This document shows, piece after piece, positions 26,342-33,145 of a stretch of 64,000 bases of DNA. Every line of letters starts with the position of its first letter. Within the stretch, counting starts at the first letter, position 1. Under the pieces are notes generated by a model, which was not told where the DNA came from, made no database searches, and saw only the letters and a list, made by a program, of their open reading frames with translations. The position numbers and the translations under genes were made by a program. This DNA comes from Pseudomonas tolaasii NCPPB 2192 (GTDB lineage Bacteria; Pseudomonadota; Gammaproteobacteria; Pseudomonadales; Pseudomonadaceae), in contig NZ_PHHD01000001.1 of assembly GCF_002813445.1 (NCBI RefSeq), positions 5,208,001 to 5,272,000 of the forward strand, given 5' to 3'.

Positions 26342-26836
26342 TTACTCAACAACTTTGAAGTTGGACGGCATCTTGATCGACACCGTTTTGATCTTGCAGT
26401 CTTCGCCAATCGGTACATTGGCCGCTTCCAACTTGCCGGTGGCATTATCCCAAGTACCGTCAGCCGTGGAGGGGCCACACTTGCCACCGAGACCAAAGGC
26501 ATGAACATCCACACTGATCTTTGACATCGAGCCACTTTTCGTATCTTTGGCAATCAAGACCCACGGCAAGTTGATGGCCTCGACACGGCTGCACTTGAGG
26601 CCGCCGTCGAACTCGACCTTATCGACATTTACCGATGAACCATCTGCGGCAACTTTGCCGGCCACCTTGATGGTGCAGTCGGCGCTGATCAACGCGCCTT
26701 TGGAAAAGCTTATCGGTCCCTGGGCAGTGAATGCGCTGCCGGCAGGCTCGATACGGGCGGCCTGGGCCTGGTGGTACACAATCAGCCCGAGGGCGGCCAG
26801 GACAATATGTGCGGTGAACGTGACAGGGCTTTGCAT
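26342..26836 (-). CDS. praA: PraA-like exported protein linked to alkane oxidation
   Basis: A 164-residue exported protein with signal peptide cleavage after YHQAQA. The mature part begins ARIEPAGSAF, a near match to the ATISPAGTSF of the neighbouring PraB-like protein. Four Cys occur in comparable places (ADCTI, LKCSR, KCGPS and DCKIK). It is richer in Lys and Asp than PraB. Both genes lie on the same strand as alkB, with 131-136 base gaps on either side. A half-site TTGAAAT lies about 17 bases before the start. It probably acts outside the cell or in the envelope to help hydrocarbon contact; the mechanism is unknown. Confidence 0.72.
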   Translation of the reverse strand: MQSPVTFTAHIVLAALGLIVYHQAQAARIEPAGSAFTAQGPISFSKGALISADCTIKVAGKVAADGSSVNVDKVEFDGGLKCSRVEAINLPWVLIAKDTKSGSMSKISVDVHAFGLGGKCGPSTADGTWDNATGKLEAANVPIGEDCKIKTVSIKMPSNFKVVE

Positions 26837-26967
26837 GGTGTACGTCCTTCCCTTGAAATTATTGTTGTAGGGTCAAACAACTTGCTTGCAACGAAACCGC
26901 TTAATCGTGGGCGATGAAAACCACCACGGCCATTAAACCGCGTGCCCCGCAACGTGCCTGATTCAGG

Positions 26968-28248
26968 TTAAAACGGTTTTGCACCGTTGCTGTATTTCTC
27001 CAGATACTTCAAACGCTGTGACGGTTGAAGATTGGTCAGCGTGATATCGCCGTCATAGTGGTTCAATACCCGGTGATCCATACGGCGGCGCCACAAGTAC
27101 GGCACATACGCCCAGACAATCATGCTTGCGTAGCCGTAAGGAAGTTGCGGTGACTCATCAAAATGACGCAACGACTGATAACTGCGTGTGGGGTTGGCGT
27201 GGTGATCGGAGTGACGCTGAAGTTGGAACAGAAAGATGTTGGTCACAATACGGTTACTGTTCCACGAGTGCCGTGGTGAACAACGCTCATAACGGCCATT
27301 GGGCAACTTCTGGCGTTTGAGGCCGTAATGCTCGACATAGTTGACCACTTCCAGCAACGAGAACCCGTAGATGCCCTGGATGATCAGGAACGGAATCACC
27401 GCCGCCCCCAGCCAGACAATCATCGCGCCCCACAGCGCCACGCTGTACATCCAGGCGCTGAGCACGGCGTTTTTCCAGTGCAGGGCCGGCAGGCCGAGTT
27501 TGCGCAGGCGTTCACGCTCCAGGTTCCAGGCCGAACGTGCGCTGAACCACACCGAGCGCGGCAGGAATGCCCAGAAACTCTCACCCAGACGCGAGCTGGC
27601 CGGGTCTTCCGGCGTGGCGACACGTACGTGATGGCCACGGTTGTGTTCAGTGTAAAAGTGCCCGTAGAACGTCGGCGCCAGGGTGACTTTGGCCAGGAAC
27701 ACTTCCAGCGGCTTGGGTTTGTGCCCCAGTTCATGGGCAGTGTTGATCGCGATGCCGGTGGCGGCGCCGGTGGACATTGCCATGCCCAGGTAGGTGAACC
27801 AGGTCACGCTGCCATGCAACTCGGTGCGCGCCGTCAGGTAAGCCGCCGCTTTCGCCAGCCAGCTTGATGGGTCCAGGTGTGCGGTGGCGTTCAGCAGGCC
27901 GCCACTGATGATCCAGTCGATACCGCCGGCGGCGAGCCAGCCGGTGATCACCACCGAGGAGATAACAAACACCACGCCGGTGTAGACGATCCAGCGGTAG
28001 TAGCTTTGGGATTCGAGGTTGCTGACAGCGGATTCGGGCGGGTTGCTGACGTCCTCACCCAGCAGGCCGTCGATCAACGGGATCAAGCCGAAAATCACCA
28101 GCACACCGACCCACCACAATTGCTGCAGGCCAGTGGTAATAGCCAATGCGCCCGAGAGCAGGGGAGTGGCCAGCGGCATGATGCCCAGCCACCAGAGGTG
28201 GCGTTTGCCGTCGGTCCAGGTGCTTGCGGTGGCCAGGGTCTGATTCAT
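26968..28248 (-). CDS. alkB: Alkane 1-monooxygenase (membrane non-haem di-iron)
   Basis: A 426-residue integral membrane hydroxylase. It has the AlkB histidine boxes in order: NTAHELGHK (about residue 170), EHNRGHH (about 200), the AlkB-specific NYVEHYGL (about 305) and LQRHSDHHANPTRSYQ (about 345). About six hydrophobic helices surround them. It hydroxylates medium- to long-chain n-alkanes using electrons from rubredoxin; no rubredoxin or rubredoxin reductase gene is in the window. ATG 28248 follows GGAGG. Downstream on the same strand come praA, praB and fadL. Confidence 0.96.
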   Translation of the reverse strand: MNQTLATASTWTDGKRHLWWLGIMPLATPLLSGALAITTGLQQLWWVGVLVIFGLIPLIDGLLGEDVSNPPESAVSNLESQSYYRWIVYTGVVFVISSVVITGWLAAGGIDWIISGGLLNATAHLDPSSWLAKAAAYLTARTELHGSVTWFTYLGMAMSTGAATGIAINTAHELGHKPKPLEVFLAKVTLAPTFYGHFYTEHNRGHHVRVATPEDPASSRLGESFWAFLPRSVWFSARSAWNLERERLRKLGLPALHWKNAVLSAWMYSVALWGAMIVWLGAAVIPFLIIQGIYGFSLLEVVNYVEHYGLKRQKLPNGRYERCSPRHSWNSNRIVTNIFLFQLQRHSDHHANPTRSYQSLRHFDESPQLPYGYASMIVWAYVPYLWRRRMDHRVLNHYDGDITLTNLQPSQRLKYLEKYSNGAKPF

Positions 28249-28566
28249 GGCAACCTCCGCACGTGACGGGTTGGCAGGAATTCGACACACGCCATAAACA
28301 GGTTTGCGGAGCGCTGAATGCTCCGGGAAATCAACGATGCGATAAAAGACGTTTTTTTCATTATTTTATTCGCTCTTAGGCACTGCAAAAACTGTTTCAA
28401 ATAAGACATTGAAATAATTTTTTTAAATAAATAGCGCGGAATCGTTAGGTCGTCAACTAGTTTCTTGAAGCCTTTTTGACGTGACCGGGCAGTCTCTTTT
28501 TCAGCCGTTTGGTCAGGTGTCTAAAGCAGGCTTCGACGCCCCTCAACCGCGAGTCGGGTGGCACAA
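28249..28566. other. 318-base regulatory region upstream of alkB
   Basis: No gene is visible. It contains a hairpin CGGAGC-N7-GCTCCG (28307-28325) about 60 bases before the alkB start. It also has an AT-rich block with TTCAAAT-N6-TTGAAAT (28396-28415) and a T-run/AAATAAATA segment (28413-28433). A related AT-rich segment occurs before the hydrolase/monooxygenase pair at 29729-29759. Confidence 0.5.
28396..28415. promoter_or_regulatory. Candidate operator upstream of alkB
   Basis: TTCAAAT-N6-TTGAAAT, 148 bases before the alkB start. It matches the fadE-upstream element at 23948-23967 in both half-sites and spacing. Confidence 0.5.
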
Positions 28567-29565
28567 CTATTTGCTCGCCAGGGCAAATGGCGGGTGCAGC
28601 AACGTGGCGTTTTGCGGTGGCCGAGCGCGTTTGGCCACCTGCTCCACCACGGCCGCCACACGCTCTGTGGCGGTGATCGGCAACATATGCCCTCGCCCTT
28701 CCACCACCTGCAGCTTCAGCCCTGGCACCTTGCTGGCCAGGGCCTGGCCGTGTTTCTGGAAATCGAGCACCTTGTCGCGCGCGCCGTACATCAGCCCGAT
28801 CGGCAGGGTCAGTTGCGCGTAGCGTTTGACCATCTCCGGCAGGTGAGCGTTGACGGTGTTGATCTCGGTGGAGGCGGCGTAGAAGTTATCCGGGCGCATG
28901 CCAAGCAAGCCGCCACCGCGGGTGGCGAAGTCTGCGGGCGCCGGGTCCGGGGCGAAAACGCCCTTTACTACCGAACCTTTGGTCAGCAGCCCGATGGGCA
29001 GGGTCAAGGTATGTGACACCCAACGGCGTAACCAGACCGGGCGCACCGCCAGGGACAAAAACACCCAGGGCAGCAGACGTTGGGGATGGGTCAGCGGTGC
29101 CACCAGGATCAACCCCGACACCGCATGAGGATGGTCAAGGGCCAGCGCCAGGGCAATTGCCCCGCCAAGGGAATGCCCCAATACCAGGGGCTTGTCCAGG
29201 TCCAGCGTCTTGATAAAAGCGGCAATCTGCCTGGCCTGGGCCGGCAAGTCGGCTGCGGTGCCGGAATGCCGGGTGGAATAGCCCGACCCCGGGCGGTCGA
29301 GAGTGATCACCCGAAAGCGCTCGCGCAACTGGCCGGACAAGGCATAGGTCAGGTTGCGGCTGCTGCCCATCAGCCCATGGATCATGACCAGCGGCGGGCC
29401 CTTGCCCTCGTCTACATAATGAAAGCGCTCGCCCTCTACCTCCACGAAGCGCCCGTTGATGGGAACAGCGGTTTCGATACGCCGCGTCATCAGGGCACTG
29501 AAAGCCCACAACAGCGCGCTTGCACCCACTACCACACCCGCAGCGACTACCCAATCGACAGCCAT
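28567..29565 (-). CDS. Membrane-anchored alpha/beta hydrolase (probable esterase)
   Basis: A 332-residue protein with one N-terminal transmembrane helix (about residues 3-27). An alpha/beta-hydrolase fold follows: oxyanion loop MIHGLMGSS, nucleophile elbow VLGHSLGGAIA (Ser about 145), acid in MYGARDKVLD and His in VEGRGHMLP. It probably cleaves an ester or lactone at the membrane. It lies upstream of alkB on the same strand and is divergent from the Baeyer-Villiger-type monooxygenase operon, suggesting that it hydrolyses the ester that enzyme makes. The start ATG 29565 follows AGAGGA. Upstream in-frame codons to 29658 have no ribosome site. Confidence 0.87.
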   Translation of the reverse strand: MAVDWVVAAGVVVGASALLWAFSALMTRRIETAVPINGRFVEVEGERFHYVDEGKGPPLVMIHGLMGSSRNLTYALSGQLRERFRVITLDRPGSGYSTRHSGTAADLPAQARQIAAFIKTLDLDKPLVLGHSLGGAIALALALDHPHAVSGLILVAPLTHPQRLLPWVFLSLAVRPVWLRRWVSHTLTLPIGLLTKGSVVKGVFAPDPAPADFATRGGGLLGMRPDNFYAASTEINTVNAHLPEMVKRYAQLTLPIGLMYGARDKVLDFQKHGQALASKVPGLKLQVVEGRGHMLPITATERVAAVVEQVAKRARPPQNATLLHPPFALASK

Positions 29566-29855
29566 AGCTCGGTCCTCTGCTTCCCTGCCGCTGGCGACCC
29601 GACCGGAATTGATCAAGGCCTCAGCCATCGTCCACACCCTGGACCAGACTTCATGCATGCCGCGCGCGTCCGTCGGACAAATCGCACATGCGGAACAAGG
29701 TCCTAGCGTAGGCGAAATTTTCAGGTAGATTATTTAAAATCTTTTTTAAAATAAATAATTCAATTTTCCTTTGCAATGGTGTTTTATCTAAAAGACCCAC
29801 AAAAAACAGGAGCACGTCCGATGCCCTCCAAGCGCTCTCGCCATGAGGCCGGTTT
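29566..29855. promoter_or_regulatory. Divergent promoter region, hydrolase / monooxygenase
   Basis: 290 bases between divergent genes. An AT-rich block at 29729-29759 (ATTATTTAAAA ... TTTTAAAATAAATAAT) forms an imperfect inverted repeat and shares TTTTTTAAA(A)TAAATA with the alkB-upstream region. No gene is visible. Confidence 0.45.
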
Positions 29856-31394
29856 ATGAATGCCCACGCTGACTCAATCGACATCGCCATCATTGGCTCG
29901 GGCTTCGCCGGCTTGTGCATGGCCATCAAACTCCAGGAAGCCGGGCTCACCGACTTTCTCATCGCCGAACAGGCCGACACCCTGGGCGGCACCTGGCGCG
30001 ACAATCACTACCCCGGCTGTGCCTGCGACGTGCAGTCCCACGTGTATTCGTTTTCCTTCGCGCCCAACCCGCACTGGACGCGGCAATTTGCACCGCAGGC
30101 CGAGATCCGCGCTTACCTTGAGCACTGCGCCCGGCGTTTCGGGCTGGCGCCCTACCTGTGCTTCGGCATGGGCCTTGAGCAGGCGGTATTTGATGAGCAG
30201 CAGCAACGCTGGCAACTGCGCTTCAGCAATGGCCGACGGGTCAGTGCGCGGGTGCTGGTGTCGGCCATGGGCGGGCTCTCGCGCCCGGCACTGCCGGATA
30301 TTCCCGGGCTCGAACATTTCAAGGGCAAACGCTTTCACTCCCAGCAGTGGGACCATGACTATTCGTTGAAGGGCAAACGCGTGGCGGTGATCGGCACCGG
30401 CGCCAGCGCAATCCAGTTCGTACCGCAGATTGCACCGCAGGTGGCTCATCTGGATCTGTTTCAGCGCACGCCGCCGTGGATCATGCCCAAGCCAGACCGC
30501 GAGATTTCACGCGCCGAACGCTGGGTGTTCAGGCACCTGCCATTCACTCAGCGTCTGGTACGCGCTGCGTTTTACTGGGCACTGGAAGGCCGCGTGGTCG
30601 GTTTTGCCCTGCACCCGCGGCTGATGAAGATGGTGCAGAAAATTGCCAGGCGTCACCTGCACAAACAGGTGGCCCGCCCTTCCCTGCGCAAAACCCTGAC
30701 GCCCGACTACACCATCGGCTGCAAGCGCGTGCTGATCTCCAACGACTATTACCCGGCGCTGTCGCGCAGCAACGTCGAGGTGGTCACCGACAAGGTGCTG
30801 CGCATCGAAGCCGACGGTGTGGTCACCGCCGATGGCATCAAGCACCCGGCTGATTGCCTGATCTTCGGCACCGGTTTCAAGGCGGCGGACCCGGTGTTGC
30901 GCGGTTGCATCATCGGCCGCGACGGTCTCGACCTGATCGACGCCTGGCACGACGGCGCGCATGCCTATAAAGGCACCACAGTGCCCGGCTACCCGAACCT
31001 GTTCCTGATTGTCGGCCCCAACACGGGGCTGGGGCATAACTCGATGATTCTGATGATCGAAGCCCAAGTCGCTTATATCCTCGATGCCCTCAAACAGATG
31101 CAGCGCCAGCACCTGGCCACTGTCGAGGTCAAACCCGCCGTGGAACAGGCCTACAACGAACAGTTGCAGGCACAACTCAAACGCACCATCTGGAACACCG
31201 GTGGCTGCCAGAGCTGGTACCTCGACCCGCGCACCGGCAAGAACACCACGCTGTGGCCCGGTTCGACCTGGCGCTTCAAGCGCGTGACCCGGCAGTTCGC
31301 CCTCAAGGACTACATCGCCAGCCCGCTGGCGAGCAGCCCGTCGCCCCGCGAGGCGGCGGCACCTCACCCCAACGCAGAGGGGAGCCTGTCATGA
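29856..31394 (+). CDS. Flavin-containing Baeyer-Villiger-type monooxygenase (AlmA/MymA-like)
   Basis: A 512-residue class B flavoprotein monooxygenase. The FAD site IIGSGFAGLCMA is near residue 12, and GGTWRDNHYPGCACDV follows. The Baeyer-Villiger fingerprint FKGKRFHSQQWD (F-x-G-x3-H-x3-W) is near residue 152, and the NADPH site VIGTGASAIQFVP near 175. Relatives include BVMOs that turn aliphatic ketones into esters and AlmA, implicated in very-long-chain alkane use. It starts at ATG 29856 behind GAGG and overlaps the SDR gene by 4 bases (ATGA). Context near alkB supports a role in hydrocarbon or ketone breakdown, but sequence alone does not separate the two activities. Confidence 0.88.
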   Translation: MNAHADSIDIAIIGSGFAGLCMAIKLQEAGLTDFLIAEQADTLGGTWRDNHYPGCACDVQSHVYSFSFAPNPHWTRQFAPQAEIRAYLEHCARRFGLAPYLCFGMGLEQAVFDEQQQRWQLRFSNGRRVSARVLVSAMGGLSRPALPDIPGLEHFKGKRFHSQQWDHDYSLKGKRVAVIGTGASAIQFVPQIAPQVAHLDLFQRTPPWIMPKPDREISRAERWVFRHLPFTQRLVRAAFYWALEGRVVGFALHPRLMKMVQKIARRHLHKQVARPSLRKTLTPDYTIGCKRVLISNDYYPALSRSNVEVVTDKVLRIEADGVVTADGIKHPADCLIFGTGFKAADPVLRGCIIGRDGLDLIDAWHDGAHAYKGTTVPGYPNLFLIVGPNTGLGHNSMILMIEAQVAYILDALKQMQRQHLATVEVKPAVEQAYNEQLQAQLKRTIWNTGGCQSWYLDPRTGKNTTLWPGSTWRFKRVTRQFALKDYIASPLASSPSPREAAAPHPNAEGSLS

Positions 31395-32281
31395 ACTCTT
31401 TCAACGGCCGCGTGGCGGCAATTACCGGTGCGGCGTCCGGCATGGGCCGCGCCCTCGCCCTGGCATTGGCGCGCGAAGGCTGCCACCTGGCCCTGGCGGA
31501 CAAGAACAGCCAGGGGCTGGAACAGACGCTGATGCTGATCAAGACGTCGACGCTGTCGCCGGTGCGCGTCACCACTTACGCGCTGGATGTGGCTGATCGT
31601 CAGGCCGTGGAAAACTGGGCTGCGCGCTGCGTGGCGGATCACGGCAAGGTCAACCTGGTGTTCAACAACGCCGGGGTGGCGCTGTCGAGTACGGTTGAAG
31701 GCGTGGACTATGCCGACCTGGAATGGATCGTCGATATCAACTTCTGGGGCGTGGTGCATGGCACCAAGGCCTTCCTGCCGTACTTGAAAGCCAGCGGCGA
31801 TGGGCATGTGGTCAACACCTCCAGCGTGTTCGGCCTGTTCGCCCAGCCCGGCATGAGCGGTTACAACGCCACCAAGTTTGCGGTGCGTGGCTTCACCGAA
31901 TCCTTGCGCCAGGAGCTCGACCTGCAAGGTTGCGGGGTATCCGCCACCTGCGTGCACCCCGGTGGCATTCGCACCGACATCTGCCGCAGCAGCCGCATCG
32001 ACGCCAACATGACCGGCTTTCTGATTCACAGCGAGCAACAAGCCCGCGCCGACTTCGAAAAACTGTTTATCACCGAGGCCGACCACGCCGCCAAAGTGAT
32101 CCTGCGTGGCATACGCAAGAACAAACGTCGCGTGCTGATTGGCCGCGACGCCTACTGTCTCGACCTGCTCGCGCGCCTGCTGCCGGCGGCCTATCAAGCC
32201 TTGGTGGTGTTCGCCAGCAAGCGCATGGCGCCCAAACCGCGCACGCCGGTGTTTGAAACCAACGACGAACCCCGCCCCTGA
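31391..32281 (+). CDS. Short-chain dehydrogenase/reductase
   Basis: A 296-residue SDR. Cofactor motif TGAASGMGRALALA is near residue 13, NNAG near 90, catalytic Ser in VNTSSVFGLF (about 142) and SGYNATKFAVRG (Tyr-x3-Lys, about 156). The C-terminal 60 residues are longer than in simple SDRs and include a hydrophobic/basic stretch seen in membrane-associated members. It starts inside the monooxygenase stop codon. The likely role is alcohol-to-ketone oxidation feeding the monooxygenase. Confidence 0.9.
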   Translation: MNSFNGRVAAITGAASGMGRALALALAREGCHLALADKNSQGLEQTLMLIKTSTLSPVRVTTYALDVADRQAVENWAARCVADHGKVNLVFNNAGVALSSTVEGVDYADLEWIVDINFWGVVHGTKAFLPYLKASGDGHVVNTSSVFGLFAQPGMSGYNATKFAVRGFTESLRQELDLQGCGVSATCVHPGGIRTDICRSSRIDANMTGFLIHSEQQARADFEKLFITEADHAAKVILRGIRKNKRRVLIGRDAYCLDLLARLLPAAYQALVVFASKRMAPKPRTPVFETNDEPRP

Positions 32282-32296
32282 ACAGGAGAGCGCACC

Positions 32297-33145
32297 ATGC
32301 TGCCGATCCGTCGCGATATCCGTTTTGCCTTGCCCGCCGGGCGCATCAAGGACTGGCATGAACAAGGCCCGTTCATCACGCACTTTTTCAACGCGTTGTC
32401 GCTGCTGTTTCCCCAAGGCGAGTTGTTTTTCATGGACAGCGTGCGCCACTATCGCCAGCGCATCGATGACCCGGCATTGAAAAAGGAAATTCAGGGGTTC
32501 ATCGGCCAGGAAGCCATGCACAGCCGCGAACACGTGGCCTATAACGACTTGCTGCAAGCCGCCGGCCTGCCCGCCCACACCCTGGACCGACGCCTCAAGT
32601 TCATCCTCGACCTGCAAAAAAAGCACCTGCCGCCCGCCTTCAACCTGGCAGTGACCATCGCCCTTGAACACTACACGGCGATGCTCGCGGAAATCCTGCT
32701 GAGCGACCCGACGCGCTTTGGCGAATCACTCAAGGGTTACCAGCAAATGTGGTACTGGCACGCCCTCGAAGAAACCGAGCACAAGGCCGTGGCCTTCGAT
32801 GTGTGGAACACGGTGATCAAGCCCGGGCCGGGAAGGTATCTGCTGCGCACCGGGACGATGCTGACCACCACGCTGTTTTTCTGGCTGGTGGTGTTTGACT
32901 TTCATGTGCGATTGTTGATTGCCGATCGCACGTCCGATGGATATCTGAAGGGCTTCTGGCGAATGCTCAAATTCCTGTACGGGCCCAAAGGGGTGTTTCC
33001 GCGCATGCTTCGGCCGTGGTTGCATTACTTCAAACCCGGCTTTCATCCATGGAACCACGATAACCGCACGCGCCTGGAGCGGATCGACGGGTTGGTCGAA
33101 GAGATCGAGCAGACCCGGCGTGAATACGCGTCCGCCCAGACTTAA
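32297..33145 (+). CDS. COG3687 'metal-dependent hydrolase' family protein
   Basis: A 282-residue all-helical protein. Carboxylate/His motifs QEAMHSREHVAYND (about 72), ALEHYTAMLAEILL (about 118) and HALEETEHKAVAFDVW (about 155) resemble a di-iron four-helix-bundle pattern (E-x2-H repeats). A hydrophobic segment occurs around residue 190. The family (PF10118) is annotated as a predicted metal-dependent hydrolase, but this arrangement could equally serve redox chemistry. It is the third gene of the monooxygenase operon, 15 bases after the SDR gene and preceded by AGGAG. Its TAA overlaps the TAA of the convergent EAL gene. Confidence 0.82.
   Translation: MLPIRRDIRFALPAGRIKDWHEQGPFITHFFNALSLLFPQGELFFMDSVRHYRQRIDDPALKKEIQGFIGQEAMHSREHVAYNDLLQAAGLPAHTLDRRLKFILDLQKKHLPPAFNLAVTIALEHYTAMLAEILLSDPTRFGESLKGYQQMWYWHALEETEHKAVAFDVWNTVIKPGPGRYLLRTGTMLTTTLFFWLVVFDFHVRLLIADRTSDGYLKGFWRMLKFLYGPKGVFPRMLRPWLHYFKPGFHPWNHDNRTRLERIDGLVEEIEQTRREYASAQT

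Noticed and set aside
28391..28402. PsrA-type operator (AAAAC-GTTTC-like) before alkB
   Set aside because: Spacing between the halves is only one base and the left half is imperfect, so it does not fit the known consensus well.
31364..32671. 435-codon minus-strand reading frame
   Set aside because: Antisense to the SDR and COG3687 genes, both with clear motifs.
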